From NCBI RefSeq assembly GCF_029983095.1, contig NZ_CP120467.1, positions 1,658,501-1,722,500 on the forward strand: DNA of 64,000 nucleotides, written 5' to 3'. Both the position numbers and the translations under genes were made by a program. The DNA comes from Enterococcus montenegrensis (lineage in GTDB: Bacteria; Bacillota; Bacilli; Lactobacillales; Enterococcaceae). The notes beneath the pieces are model-generated. The model had not been told where the DNA came from, made no database searches, and was given only the letters and a program-made list of their open reading frames with translations. Numbering within the stretch: the first letter of the stretch is position 1; each line of letters starts with the position of its first letter. Positions 19,060-28,448 of the stretch are shown here, one piece after another.

Positions 19060-20400
19060 CTATTTTACACATAAACGATAAATAGATTCAGCGTAAATGT
19101 CCATTGCTTTGTACATTTGGTCTAATTCCCATTGTTCATTGGCTTGGTGCATAAAGTCTGGTGTGTCTTCAAACATTGCACCATAAGCTACACAATTTTT
19201 CATTGTGCGGGCAAAAGTTGCACCACCAGAAATTTCAGGCTCTGTCATATCCCCTGTCATTTCCCGGTAAGTTGCTAATAATGTTTTGACTAAAGTAGAA
19301 TCTTGAGGGACATATAAAGAATCTAACCAATCAAATTCTTGATAAGTCAAATCGTATTCCTTCACTTTTGCTGCAATTTTTTCTTCTAATTCTTCTTTTT
19401 TAACTGTTACTGGTAAGCGCATATCTACACCAATTTTAGTTTCTTTTGGCGAAATAACTAAACTGGCAAAGTTCATTGTCAACTCACCTGATTGCGCATC
19501 TTGTGTTTTACCAACAACATTTTCACCTGTTGCATTTTCCTTAACTAGTTTGCCTAAGAAATTCAAAGGAGCAAAGTCGACCACTTCACTTAATGCCATA
19601 GCTAAACGCGTAATTGCGTTAATTCCTTCTGGTGCGTCTTTTGCGTGAACGCTCTTACCTTGAACAACAACTGTCTCCCCTTCCATTTCATACGGGAAGC
19701 CTAATTTGTCTAAAGCAGCTTTGACTGCATTTACGTGTTCACCTTCATAAGGGGCTGTATCTGGTACAACGTTTAGCGCACCACCAGCATTAACAGCAAT
19801 TTTATCCGTTCCTGGGCCAACAAGATAAGCTTGTAGCAAACCTTTTTCAGCAAATGTTAACGGGAAGCTGTGGTCTGGCGCGATTCCAGCTGTTGCACTT
19901 TCTTCTTTTTCGTTATATTTTTCCATACAACGCCATAAGTTTTCTTCATCAGAACCAAAGATAAAACGAATGCGTTGGTTAAATTCAACACCATCATCCA
20001 TTAATGCTTTAACAGCATATAACGCAGCCATTGAAGGACCTTTATCATCTTGGGAACCGCGACCGTAGATAATACCATCTTTAATGACTGGATCAAACGG
20101 GTCAGTATTCCAACCTTTTTGTTCGGCGGCTGGCACTACATCCATGTGACATAAAATCGCAAATAAATCGTCTCCTTGACCGACTTCAGCATAGGCATAG
20201 TAACCTTCTGGATCTTTAAACGTCCGAAAACCAATGCTATCACAAATTTCTAAAACTTGATCTAAAGCTTTCACTACGTTTTTCCCGAATGGATGGCCTT
20301 CACCACTGTCAGATTCATCTAAAACTGAAGGAACCTGGATTAATTTTTTTAATGCTTCGACTGCTTCTTCGTGATGCTTTTGGGTAACGAATTGTTTCAT
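19060..20400 (-). CDS. pepV: dipeptidase PepV (M20 family)
   Basis: Zinc metallopeptidase that splits a wide range of dipeptides in the cytosol. 446 residues. Metal-site residues are visible: H85 and D87 (LCHMDVVP), D118 (GRGSQDDKG), E152/E153 (GSDEENLW), and a C-terminal His (FMHQANEQ). The dimer-type insert (~180-330) lies in the middle. The start MKQFVTQKHH has AGGAGG upstream. The neighbouring YfcC-type carrier gene points the same way, suggesting joint use of peptides and amino acids, but each has its own terminator. Confidence 0.93.
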   Translation of the reverse strand: MKQFVTQKHHEEAVEALKKLIQVPSVLDESDSGEGHPFGKNVVKALDQVLEICDSIGFRTFKDPEGYYAYAEVGQGDDLFAILCHMDVVPAAEQKGWNTDPFDPVIKDGIIYGRGSQDDKGPSMAALYAVKALMDDGVEFNQRIRFIFGSDEENLWRCMEKYNEKEESATAGIAPDHSFPLTFAEKGLLQAYLVGPGTDKIAVNAGGALNVVPDTAPYEGEHVNAVKAALDKLGFPYEMEGETVVVQGKSVHAKDAPEGINAITRLAMALSEVVDFAPLNFLGKLVKENATGENVVGKTQDAQSGELTMNFASLVISPKETKIGVDMRLPVTVKKEELEEKIAAKVKEYDLTYQEFDWLDSLYVPQDSTLVKTLLATYREMTGDMTEPEISGGATFARTMKNCVAYGAMFEDTPDFMHQANEQWELDQMYKAMDIYAESIYRLCVK

Positions 20401-20470
20401 TGTACTACCTCCTAAATTTTAAAAGTAAAAAAGTAAAGTTGCATAACTTTTTTACAAATTACCAAAAATA

Positions 20471-20510
20471 AGAAAAAGAGAGCTTCAAGAATAACCGAAA
20501 CTCTCTTTTT
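20471..20510 (-). terminator. terminator of the YfcC-family gene
   Basis: AAAGAGAG and CTCTCTTT pair over an 18-base loop (20475-20508) and are followed on the minus strand by TTCTTATTTTT. Confidence 0.65.
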
Positions 20511-20580
20511 AAAACTGAGAAACTCAGTTATAGATATAAAGTTAACTTCATCTTAGCCAAATTATGAAAATTTGTCTATC

Positions 20581-22083
20581 TTATAGTATTGTCCCAATTG
20601 CAAGCAAGATACAAATTGCCACAAATAAAATGGCAATTAATTTGGTGATGTATTTCCACCATTTACCAATATCAATGCGGGCAATCGCAACAGCACCCAT
20701 AACAATAGCAGAAGTTGGTGTAATTAAGTTTACCAAACCTGAAGCTGATTGGTAAGCTGTGATAACTAAATCTTTACCAACACCAGCAAATTCGCCCATT
20801 GGTCCAATAATACCCATTGTTGCTGCGGCAAGACCAGATGTTGATGGAATTAAAAATGACATTGGAATGTAGAAAATAAATGTCAAGATGATAAAGACAA
20901 TAGATGAAAGACCTGAAAGTCCTTTTTCACCCCAGTTTAAGATGGTATCGGTGATCATCCCGTTGTTCATCACAACTTGAATACCACGGGCAACAGCTAC
21001 GACGATGGCAACCCCGATTAAATCAGAAGCACCTGTTAAAAATTCAGAAATAAAGTCTGATTCTTTAAAGCCGTAAACAATTGCAACAATAATTGACATC
21101 AATAAGAATAACATTGTAATTTCTGGGAAGTACCATTGACCAAATGGTAGCATATCTTTTCCTAACACCATGCCTAAACCTGGAAGACCGGATAACCATT
21201 TAGTAAAGTTGGCAAAAATATTAATCCCAAATTCTTCCCAAGGAATTAAACTCAAAATCATCAAGAAGAATGTCAAGATAAACAAGATATTTACGTTACG
21301 TTGTTTTTTCGTTACGCCTTCTTGACGGTTAATTGCTTCAATATCGAAATGTTTTGCGTCTTCTTCTCTTTGGCTGTAAACGATTGATTGCGTTGGATCT
21401 TTTTCAATTTTTGCTGCATAACGATAAACGTAAGCAATTGAAATACCCACCAAGACAACCCACATGATAATACGTAATAACATACCGTCTGCCATTGAAA
21501 TACCAACTGCATCAGAGGCAACCCCTGTGGCAAATGGGTTAACTGTTGATGCTAAACAGCCAACTTGAGAACCAATTAGCACGATTGATACAGCAACGAT
21601 AGAGTCAAAACCAACCGCCATCATAACTGGAATCAGTAATGAATAAAACGGAATTGTTTCTTCGGCCATCCCATAAGTTGAACCGCCCAAAGCAAAAATT
21701 GGTAATAAGATAAAGATTAAGTTCTTTTCACGGCCTTTAAAGCGTTTTACGATTGAGCCGATACCTGCATCTAATGCGCCGGTTTTGTTAACGATTCCAA
21801 GAAATCCCCCAACGATTAAGATGAAAAATGAAATCGAGATAGCTGGATCTGTTGTATCAGAACCTAACATCCCTAAAACTGGTGCCATCATAACATCGTA
21901 GAACCCTTGTGGATTTTGAGCAACCCGTTCATAGGTTCCTGCTAAAATGTTACCAGCATCGTCCACTTTATAATGACCGGCTGGAATGAACCAAGTCAAA
22001 ATGGCGATGAATGCAATGATAATGAATAATACCGTGTACGCTGAAGGCATCTGGAATTTTTTCTTCGTTTGCGTATTTTCCAT
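20581..22083 (-). CDS. YfcC family membrane carrier (DcuC/ArcD-like)
   Basis: 500 residues with about 12 hydrophobic helices and short polar loops. The N-terminal pattern (SAYTVLFIIIAFIAILTWFIPAGHY) and repeats such as GGSTYGMAEETIPFY and FLIPSTSGLAAATMGIIGP are typical of the C4-dicarboxylate/basic amino acid carrier superfamily called YfcC. The substrate cannot be told from sequence; an amino acid or peptide-derived product fits the neighbouring dipeptidase gene. GAGAGGAAGAG precedes the start. Confidence 0.8.
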   Translation of the reverse strand: MENTQTKKKFQMPSAYTVLFIIIAFIAILTWFIPAGHYKVDDAGNILAGTYERVAQNPQGFYDVMMAPVLGMLGSDTTDPAISISFFILIVGGFLGIVNKTGALDAGIGSIVKRFKGREKNLIFILLPIFALGGSTYGMAEETIPFYSLLIPVMMAVGFDSIVAVSIVLIGSQVGCLASTVNPFATGVASDAVGISMADGMLLRIIMWVVLVGISIAYVYRYAAKIEKDPTQSIVYSQREEDAKHFDIEAINRQEGVTKKQRNVNILFILTFFLMILSLIPWEEFGINIFANFTKWLSGLPGLGMVLGKDMLPFGQWYFPEITMLFLLMSIIVAIVYGFKESDFISEFLTGASDLIGVAIVVAVARGIQVVMNNGMITDTILNWGEKGLSGLSSIVFIILTFIFYIPMSFLIPSTSGLAAATMGIIGPMGEFAGVGKDLVITAYQSASGLVNLITPTSAIVMGAVAIARIDIGKWWKYITKLIAILFVAICILLAIGTIL

Positions 22084-22708
22084 TTTTTCTCTTCCTCTCT
22101 TTTCTATATTGTAACTATAAAATAGATTACATAGTTATTTTATCAAAGATAAGACGATCTGGGAAATAATTACACAAGTTTTTTTATCGTCTTTTTCTTT
22201 TTGTTATTATGCATATTCATTTTATAGTGTACGAATTTGTAAGTAGAACGGATTGCCACGGTCTTTGTTCCACTCCTACAATAATTGTAACGCTAGATTT
22301 TTTTACTAATATGAAAAATGCCTACTTGAAAACGTGATGGATTTCTCTTTATACAATACCTTTTTGATTATTATACAATTCATTGCATATAAAAACCCAA
22401 CGAGATGAAAACGATTTATCATTTTGCTTCTTTTTGTATTTTATTTCATTAAAAAAAAGCAATGTTTTTTTGAATTAAAGATTTCGTATTTTAATAATCC
22501 TAGTTAGCTAGAAAATTTGGGCACAAAACACACAAATTTCCGCAATAAGTTAAATTTGTGGGAAGTTTTTTAGCCACTGTTAATTTCTTAAAAGTTTTTT
22601 TATTTTTGAAGGATACGTTTTGAGATAGTGATTGACCGATTGCTAAAAAATTCTTATCAAAAAAGATGGCACAAATGTCTGCTCAACATTTGTGCCATCT
22701 TTTTAATT
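22084..22708. other. intergenic region, 625 bp, no gene seen
   Basis: AT-rich and with stops in all frames. Near the carrier gene there are TTGATA (22141-22146 on the minus strand) and TATTTT elements with a 16-bp gap, a possible promoter. An inverted repeat CACAAATTT/AAATTTGTG at about 22530-22558 has a T-run on its plus-strand side. At the right end is the ribU terminator. I see no other structure. Confidence 0.5.
22659..22705 (-). terminator. terminator of ribU
   Basis: Strong hairpin of AAAAAGATGGCACAAATGT with its complement, 8-base loop, ending in a T-run on the minus strand; begins right after the ribU stop. Confidence 0.9.
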
Positions 22709-23314
22709 TTAACCAATGTGTTGCTGTTTACGTCGTTTTTGCTCTAAAAATGGAAGCAATTTGGTGTAAATGACTAAGAATGTTGCACTGACAATCACAC
22801 CTTTTAATAAATTAAAGGGTACAACCCCAATTGCAACGTATTGAGCCAGTGACATGCCTAACATTTTATCAGCTGTCAGACCTAGTACATTTAAATAGAC
22901 AGGTGTGATAACAAAATAGTTAGCAATACTCATGAAAATCGTCATAGCTAAAACGCCACTTGTTACCCCTAAAACTTTTCTGGCAATTTTTTTATTACCA
23001 TTTTTATTCCCGTTAAAGAAATAATACATTGGTAAAGTAAAGAGTACACTAGCAAAAAAGCTTGCAGCATCGCCAATTAAATTACTCAACTCTAAGCCGG
23101 TTGTAAGTAGGTGTAATAAGGAACGGATAAAAGCTGTCGCAATCCCTGCCATCGGCCCGAATAAAAACATGCTCAACATTACGGGTATATCGCTAAAGTC
23201 AACTTTCATAAAAGAGAAAGCCGGTAAAAGTGGAAACGCAACATACTGTAAAATAACTCCCATTGCCGCAAATAATGCGACAGCCACCATTTTTTGTACC
23301 TTTGTGTTCTTCAT
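22709..23314 (-). CDS. ribU: riboflavin ECF transporter S component RibU
   Basis: Membrane substrate-binding unit that captures riboflavin for an energy-coupling-factor transporter. 201 residues, six hydrophobic helices, with the KVDFSDIPVMLSMFLFGP segment conserved in RibU and a basic C-terminus. The assignment is supported by the FMN riboswitch directly upstream. The ATPase and EcfT parts are encoded elsewhere, as usual for group II ECF systems. AGGAGG lies before the ATG. Confidence 0.95.
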   Translation of the reverse strand: MKNTKVQKMVAVALFAAMGVILQYVAFPLLPAFSFMKVDFSDIPVMLSMFLFGPMAGIATAFIRSLLHLLTTGLELSNLIGDAASFFASVLFTLPMYYFFNGNKNGNKKIARKVLGVTSGVLAMTIFMSIANYFVITPVYLNVLGLTADKMLGMSLAQYVAIGVVPFNLLKGVIVSATFLVIYTKLLPFLEQKRRKQQHIG

Positions 23315-23378
23315 TGAAATCCTCCTAGGTAAGGACCCATCTTCAATCGAACCTTTTGAAATAACTTTTCCAATAAAA

Positions 23379-23412
23379 AAACTCTATTTTCCATGCAGGG
23401 AAAATAGAGTTA
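23379..23412 (-). terminator. riboswitch-controlled terminator before ribU
   Basis: AACTCTATTTTCC and GGAAAATAGAGTT form a 13-bp stem, followed by seven T on the minus strand. It lies between the FMN aptamer and ribU. Confidence 0.88.
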
Positions 23413-23447
23413 GAGTTATCTGAAATAAGCTACTTCAAATAAGCCCT

Positions 23448-23570
23448 ATCTTCTTTATCCAGACTATACTGTCGGTATCGGAATTACACCGATTCAACCG
23501 CAACTTAATGCAGTTCGTGGACTATTACCACCGGTCGGGAATCACACCCTGCCCCTGAAGACGAACCTTG
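23448..23570 (-). ncRNA. FMN riboswitch (RFN element)
   Basis: The minus strand shows the conserved RFN blocks in order: CTTCAGGGGCAGGGTG, ATTCCCGACCGGTGGT, AGTCCACGA, then CGGTGTAATTCCGATACCGACAGTATAGTCTGGAT split over its last helices. FMN binding should promote the downstream terminator and lower riboflavin uptake. Confidence 0.95.
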
Positions 23571-23618
23571 TATTTAATTACACTTACATTATATAAGAAA
23601 AGAGAAAAATTACAAGTA

Positions 23619-24341
23619 TTAATTCTTGGCTAAATTTAAAAGTTGGCTAACCTCTTTTTTGTGCAAAGGACGATATTCCCCGGGGCGTAAGTTTTCTAAG
23701 GTTAAATTGCCATATTTTTCCCGCTTCAACTTTTGCACAGGTAGACCTACTGCTTGCAACATTTTTTTAACTTGATGATTGCGACCTTCGTGGATCGTTA
23801 GTTGAATAATTGAGGTTTGTGCCTTTGTATCAGCAGATAAAACATCATAGCGTGCTGGCGCATATTTGACACCTTCAAAATACAAGCCGCGACTTAATGG
23901 CCGTAATTGTTGTTTTTCTGGCACGCCTTTTACTTTAGCCACATAAACTTTATCGACTTCGTGTTTGGGGTGAGTTAGTTTTTGGGCAAACGCACCATCA
24001 TTTGTTAATAATAATAATCCTGACGTATCATAATCCAGACGACCGACCGGATAAATTCGTTCAGAAATTCCCATAAAGTAGTCCGTTACCACTTTGCGTC
24101 CTTTATCATCACTAACCGCAGATATGACTCCACGAGGTTTATAAAACATAAAATAAACAGGTTCTTCTTGATTAATTGGAACGTTATCTACTTCAATTTG
24201 ATCTTTGGGACTGACTTTAATTCCTAGTTCTGTTACCGTTGTGCCATTAACTTTGACTCTTTTTTGCGTGATTAATTCCTCTGCTTTACGGCGTGATGCA
24301 ATGCCTGCATGGGCAATTACTTTTTGTAGTCTCTCCATCAT
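23619..24341 (-). CDS. rluB: 23S rRNA pseudouridine synthase RluB
   Basis: Forms pseudouridine in helix 89 of 23S rRNA. 240 residues: N-terminal S4 domain (RLQKVIAHAGIASRRKAEELI) and catalytic domain with the active-site aspartate in VGRLDYDTSGLLLLTNDG. The start ATG at 24341 overlaps the scpB stop codon by four bases (ATGA), with GGAGG inside scpB, so translation is coupled. The scpA-scpB-rluB order is common in Firmicutes. Confidence 0.94.
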   Translation of the reverse strand: MMERLQKVIAHAGIASRRKAEELITQKRVKVNGTTVTELGIKVSPKDQIEVDNVPINQEEPVYFMFYKPRGVISAVSDDKGRKVVTDYFMGISERIYPVGRLDYDTSGLLLLTNDGAFAQKLTHPKHEVDKVYVAKVKGVPEKQQLRPLSRGLYFEGVKYAPARYDVLSADTKAQTSIIQLTIHEGRNHQVKKMLQAVGLPVQKLKREKYGNLTLENLRPGEYRPLHKKEVSQLLNLAKN

Positions 24342-24922
24342 TCTTGTCCTCCATTTTCTGTTTCCTTGAAACGATCAAAAAATAAATCCATCGGGACATC
24401 TTCTGTTAATTCGTCTTCCATCGCTTCTATATCCGGCAATTCACCTAATGTTTTAAGACCAAAGTAGTCCATGAAATAATCGGTTGTTCCATATAAAATT
24501 GCCCGTCCTGGTCCATTAACTCGGCCTTTTTCTTCAATCAATTGTCGGGCGACTAATTTTTGAACAGAGCCGCTAGATTGAACGCCGCGAATCTCATCGA
24601 CTTCCATTCTAGTGAGGGGCTGTTTATAAGCAATAATTGCAAGCGTTTCAAGCGCAGCTTGCGATAAGGTATTTGACAGAGGCGATTGCGCATATTTTTT
24701 TAGCAACGGAGCAAATTTCTTTTTTGTCGTTAAAACAAAATGATTCCCTACTTCTAAAATATGCAATGCGGAGTTTTCATCTTCGTCATAGCGCCCTTGC
24801 AATAATTGAATCATTTCATAAGTTTCTGCTGTTTTGGTATTTAATAAGTAGCTTAATTCTTCTAAGCCAATTCCTTCGTCTCCAACTACGAATAAAATCG
24901 CTTCTAAATCACTGATCTTCAT
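24338..24922 (-). CDS. scpB: segregation and condensation protein ScpB
   Basis: Winged-helix partner of the SMC-ScpA condensin. 194 residues with two winged-helix domains (~1-80 and ~90-160) and an acidic tail. ATG 24922 (MKISDLEAILF) is the start, with AGGAG eight bases upstream. It lies inside the last codons of scpA, an overlap of 14 bp that fits stoichiometric co-expression. Confidence 0.94.
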   Translation of the reverse strand: MKISDLEAILFVVGDEGIGLEELSYLLNTKTAETYEMIQLLQGRYDEDENSALHILEVGNHFVLTTKKKFAPLLKKYAQSPLSNTLSQAALETLAIIAYKQPLTRMEVDEIRGVQSSGSVQKLVARQLIEEKGRVNGPGRAILYGTTDYFMDYFGLKTLGELPDIEAMEDELTEDVPMDLFFDRFKETENGGQE

Positions 24923-25664
24923 CTTTTTCTCCTGTTGCATATAAGGTAATTTCACCATAGTTTTCTGATTGAACAATTGCCACACTTCCATTTTTCATCA
25001 GTTCCAATAACGCTAAAAAGGTAGTGACAACTTCACTTTTTGTATAGTTTTGTAAAAAATCAGCCAAATTTTTCCCCTCGTGAGGTTTTAAATTTGCCAA
25101 TCCAATTTTTATAACAGACATCTTGTCTTCAATGGTGGTTTCATCAGAAGTAATAGTCGTTTCGATTACCTGACGCTTTTTCTTTTTTTCCAGCATATTA
25201 TGAAAAGCCAAAAACAAATCGATGGTATTTAATTGATTCGCAGGTAAAAGTGGGCTATCCTCTTTATACTCGTCCACATCCATAGGTTCTTTGGTAAAGT
25301 AATCGCTGCGTTCTTTGGCTTTATCTGACAAGATTTCAGCTGCATATTTAAATTTGCGGTATTCCAGTAGTTGGCTGACCAAAACTTCCCTTGGATCTTC
25401 TTCATAAGCATCTTCTTCTGCCACAAATTCCTGTTTAGGCAAAAGCATTTTGGACTTAATTGCCATAAGGGTTGCTGCCATAACCAGATAATCCCCCGCA
25501 ACTTCTAACTCTAAAGTCTGCATGGCATGAATGTATTGCATATATTGCTCTGTAATTGCTGCAATGGGAATATCGTAAATATCAATTTCCAATTTTTGAA
25601 TCAAATGCAGCAATAAATCCAATGGACCTTCGAAAACATCCAGTTTAACATTAATCTCACTCAT
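24909..25664 (-). CDS. scpA: segregation and condensation protein ScpA
   Basis: Kleisin subunit bridging the SMC heads, needed for chromosome segregation. 251 residues. The N-terminal FEGPLDLLLHLIQKLEIDIYDIPI segment (split here by position 10-33) is the family signature; the middle is charged and the C-terminus a winged helix that contacts the SMC head. First of the scpA-scpB-rluB unit, 13 bp after xerD. Confidence 0.95.
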   Translation of the reverse strand: MSEINVKLDVFEGPLDLLLHLIQKLEIDIYDIPIAAITEQYMQYIHAMQTLELEVAGDYLVMAATLMAIKSKMLLPKQEFVAEEDAYEEDPREVLVSQLLEYRKFKYAAEILSDKAKERSDYFTKEPMDVDEYKEDSPLLPANQLNTIDLFLAFHNMLEKKKKRQVIETTITSDETTIEDKMSVIKIGLANLKPHEGKNLADFLQNYTKSEVVTTFLALLELMKNGSVAIVQSENYGEITLYATGEKDEDQ

Positions 25665-25677
25665 AATTCACCAACTT

Positions 25678-26568
25678 TTATGCACGCGGGAAATATTGCT
25701 TATAGACATCCGTCATGCGTTTTTTTGTAATATGGGTATAAATTTGGGTTGTGGAAATATCGGCATGACCTAATAGTTCTTGCACCGTTCTTAAATCAGC
25801 ACCATTTTCTAGCAGATGGGTAGCAAAACTGTGGCGTAATGTATGAGGCGTTACCGTTTTATAAATACCGGCTTTTTGTACAATCGCCTTTAAATTTTTC
25901 CAAATTCCCTGCCGACTAAGTCCACTACCATGATTATTCACAAATAGATGGGATTCTGCTGGATTTTTACGAGTCAAATAAGGTCTGGCATCAGCGAGAT
26001 AACGACGCACCCATTTTATAGCGATATCACCCAAAGGTACAATCCGCTCCTTATCGCCTTTGCCCAAAGTTTGCAACAATCCCATTTCTAAGTGGACATC
26101 GTTTAATTTTAAATTAATCAATTCACTGACCCGTAAGCCCGTTGCATACATCACTTCTAAAATTGCTCGATCTCTTAAGCCCAATGTTTCTTTGGTATCA
26201 GGTGTGCCAAGCAATTGTTCAACTTCGCCTAAACTTAATGTATCTGGCAATTTTTGCTGTTTTTTAGGAGAATCAATATGTTGCATGGGATCATGATCTG
26301 TAATGCGTTCTTGCCGTAAAAACTGGTGAAATCGTCGTAAACTCGTAATCATTCGAGCAATCGTTGCACTAGATTTTCCGCCTTCTTTTAGTTCCTGTAA
26401 AAAACTAACAACTGTAAAACGATCGACTTCTTGCCAGTCAGTTATCTTTTGTTTTTCTAAAAAAGAGAGGTATTGTAAAAGATCTCGTTGATAACTTTTC
26501 TTTGTATTTTCAGACAGACCTCTTTCAATTGTCAAATAATGTAAATAATCTGTAATTTGTTCTTGCAT
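25678..26568 (-). CDS. xerD: tyrosine recombinase XerD
   Basis: Resolves chromosome dimers at dif. 296 residues, family length. Core-binding domain ~1-90, catalytic domain with R146 (TGLRVSEL), H242 and R245 (PHTLRHS), H268 (LLGHAD) and nucleophile Y277 (TQIYTH). The position before scpA matches Bacillus ripX-scpA and distinguishes it from the phage integrase at 9857. XerD is preferred over XerC by this context. Confidence 0.92.
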   Translation of the reverse strand: MQEQITDYLHYLTIERGLSENTKKSYQRDLLQYLSFLEKQKITDWQEVDRFTVVSFLQELKEGGKSSATIARMITSLRRFHQFLRQERITDHDPMQHIDSPKKQQKLPDTLSLGEVEQLLGTPDTKETLGLRDRAILEVMYATGLRVSELINLKLNDVHLEMGLLQTLGKGDKERIVPLGDIAIKWVRRYLADARPYLTRKNPAESHLFVNNHGSGLSRQGIWKNLKAIVQKAGIYKTVTPHTLRHSFATHLLENGADLRTVQELLGHADISTTQIYTHITKKRMTDVYKQYFPRA

Positions 26569-26635
26569 AATTCTCCCTTGCCTTCTTCAATTGCACCTTT
26601 ATCATCATACCAAATGAAACCCATTTATAACAGAT

Positions 26636-26692
26636 AAAAAAATAAGCTACGCCAAAGCCTTCAATTGACTCTGGCATAACTTTATTTTTTTT
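26636..26692 (-). terminator. terminator of fur
   Basis: AATAAAGTTATGCC pairs imperfectly with GGCGTAGCTTATT and is followed by a T-run on the minus strand, starting near the fur stop. Confidence 0.75.
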
Positions 26693-27128
26693 GACAATTT
26701 TGACATAATCCATGAAAAGTTAAACGATGATCTTTGACAACAAAATGATATTTATTTTCGACTATTTCTTCCACGTCACCTAATAAATCTTCTTCAATTT
26801 CCTCAATATTGCCACATTCAATACACAACAAGTGATGATGAAAATGTTGTGCTCCTTCTTTTCTTAAATCATAGCGCGAAACACCATCATTAAAGCTAAC
26901 CTTATCCACCACGTGTAATTCTGTTAAAATTTCTAAAGTGCGATAAACAGTAGCTAAGCCAATTTCAGGACTTTTTCGTTTTACAAAAAAGAACACTTCT
27001 TCAGCAGAGAGATGATCTTTTTCATTTTCTAATAAAACTAACAACGTTGCTTCTCGCTGCGGAGTTAATTTGAATCCGGCTTCGTGAAGTTGTTGTTTCA
27101 CTTTTTTCATTGTAGTTGTTGTATCCAT
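26682..27128 (-). CDS. fur: ferric uptake regulator Fur
   Basis: Iron-dependent repressor. 148 residues: winged helix (~10-90, with LTPQREATLLVLLENEKDHLSAEEV as in Bacillus Fur, here spanning 21-45) and dimerisation domain with the metal ligands HFHHH (96-100) and two structural zinc pairs C102/C105 and C142/C145. The match to Fur rather than PerR or Zur is good along the whole length. Two PerR-like boxes upstream suggest PerR control, as described for fur in B. subtilis. GGAGG lies before the ATG. Confidence 0.92.
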   Translation of the reverse strand: MDTTTTMKKVKQQLHEAGFKLTPQREATLLVLLENEKDHLSAEEVFFFVKRKSPEIGLATVYRTLEILTELHVVDKVSFNDGVSRYDLRKEGAQHFHHHLLCIECGNIEEIEEDLLGDVEEIVENKYHFVVKDHRLTFHGLCQNCQKK

Positions 27129-27147
27129 ATATCCTCCGCAACCTTCT

Positions 27148-27162
27148 TTATAATAATTCTAA
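27148..27162. promoter_or_regulatory. PerR-like box 1 upstream of fur
   Basis: TTATAATAATTCTAA matches the PerR consensus TTATAATNATTATAA at all but one position. It lies 20 bp before the fur start codon, downstream of the promoter. Confidence 0.65.
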
Positions 27163-27188
27163 ACTAGCCTTTAATTACAAACCCTAGA

Positions 27189-27203
27189 TTATACTTATTA
27201 TAA
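27189..27203. promoter_or_regulatory. PerR-like box 2 overlapping the fur -10
   Basis: TTATACTTATTATAA matches the PerR consensus at all but one position. It covers the -10 element and lies 41 bp, about four turns, from box 1. Confidence 0.65.
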
Positions 27204-27225
27204 GGAAAAAGCAAGAATTATACAA
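27197..27225 (-). promoter_or_regulatory. promoter of fur
   Basis: -35 TTGTAT (27220-27225) and -10 TATAAT (27197-27202) on the minus strand with a 17-bp spacer. Confidence 0.7.
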
Positions 27226-28087
27226 GGTCTGTTTTCTCAATTAGATAGGTAAATCCATCTTTTTGCATCACTAATTTTGCTTTTAGCAAATGTCCCATCG
27301 CCCGTTTAAATTGTCCTTTACTAATCCCAAACATCTCTTGAATGCTTTGGGGATCAGATTTGTCGGTATACGGCATTTTATTTTCTTTAGCACGACGCAA
27401 ATACGCCAATAACATTTCTGCATCATCACTAATTGCCTCATAGGCCCGTGGTTTAAGAGAAACATTCAATACACCATCTGGTCTCACTCCAATGACGCGT
27501 CCTGAGACGATTTCTCCTAAGCGTGGTTCTTGGTACCGCTCGCTAGGATGAATAAAGCCAAGATAAAAATCTTCTGTTAAAAGATACGTTCCAGCAATTT
27601 TCAAGCGAAAAACGGTCCCGGTAATATTTTGATTTTTTTGTTCTTCCTTGCCCTTTTTACTCATAGAGCGAAAAACTTTTTCTTCTGCCAGCGTACCCCA
27701 AATACGGTCTTTTTGATCGACGCGTAAAGCGACAAGCAAACGATCACCTTTTTTAGGCCATAATTCCGTTAGTGTTGGTAATTCATCTAAAGAAACCGCA
27801 ACTTCTTTGTCTGGTAAACCAATATCTACAAAGACACCTAAGTCTCGTCTAGTGGCAATAACCGTTGCAAAGGCATAGTGTCCTTTACGACTTTTCGGAA
27901 TATTGGTTGTTAAAGCATTTTCATGCCGTTGATTTTGATAAGCAAAACCAGTGACACTTTCGCCTAATTGGTGCTCCCCTTCACTTTTTGGTAAACGAAA
28001 CGTCACACCGTTTTTTTGGACAAAATAGGCCGTTTCGTTTTCATCTGTTACCATTCCACTAATAATAGTAGCTAATAATTCATTCAT
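27218..28087 (-). CDS. cvfB: CvfB-like S1 RNA-binding protein
   Basis: 289 residues with three S1-like domains and a C-terminal winged helix (~225-285, EMFGISKGQFKRAMGHLLKA), the build of S. aureus CvfB, an RNA-binding regulator of virulence factors. ATG 28087 (MNELLATI) has GGAGAA upstream; the earlier in-frame start at 28111 lacks a proper spacing. Role here is inferred from the family. It follows azlCD by 34 bp on the same strand and may be read with it. Confidence 0.85.
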   Translation of the reverse strand: MNELLATIISGMVTDENETAYFVQKNGVTFRLPKSEGEHQLGESVTGFAYQNQRHENALTTNIPKSRKGHYAFATVIATRRDLGVFVDIGLPDKEVAVSLDELPTLTELWPKKGDRLLVALRVDQKDRIWGTLAEEKVFRSMSKKGKEEQKNQNITGTVFRLKIAGTYLLTEDFYLGFIHPSERYQEPRLGEIVSGRVIGVRPDGVLNVSLKPRAYEAISDDAEMLLAYLRRAKENKMPYTDKSDPQSIQEMFGISKGQFKRAMGHLLKAKLVMQKDGFTYLIEKTDLV

Positions 28088-28121
28088 AATTTTTTTCTCC
28101 TTGTTGCGCACATGCGCCTAA

Positions 28122-28448
28122 CTAGATGACTAGCCGGATTAAAGCAATCGCTACAATGCCGACAATCACAATTTTCATTAAGTCCTTCGTATAGTAACCT
28201 ACCATTAAAGCAGGGATGCTGGCAAGTACTTCTGGTCCTTTAATAGTAGGCCAATTTCCTGATCTAAAGTTCAGCAGACTCTGTATTAAAAGGGCAAATA
28301 AAATGCAAAGGGGTAAATACGATAAAAATATTTCCGCTCTAGGAGGAAATTTCAATTTTTGCGCAAAGGCAAAAGGTAGAATTCGTGGGATCCAAGTGAC
28401 GATGCTACAGCCTAAAATTAAAATCAAGATATTCAAATTAAGCATCAT
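28122..28448 (-). CDS. azlD: branched-chain amino acid transporter subunit AzlD
   Basis: 108 residues with three to four hydrophobic helices, the usual AzlD size; small partner of AzlC in a branched-chain amino acid exporter. Its start overlaps the azlC end by 11 bp, which suggests translational coupling. Confidence 0.9.
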   Translation of the reverse strand: MMLNLNILILILGCSIVTWIPRILPFAFAQKLKFPPRAEIFLSYLPLCILFALLIQSLLNFRSGNWPTIKGPEVLASIPALMVGYYTKDLMKIVIVGIVAIALIRLVI

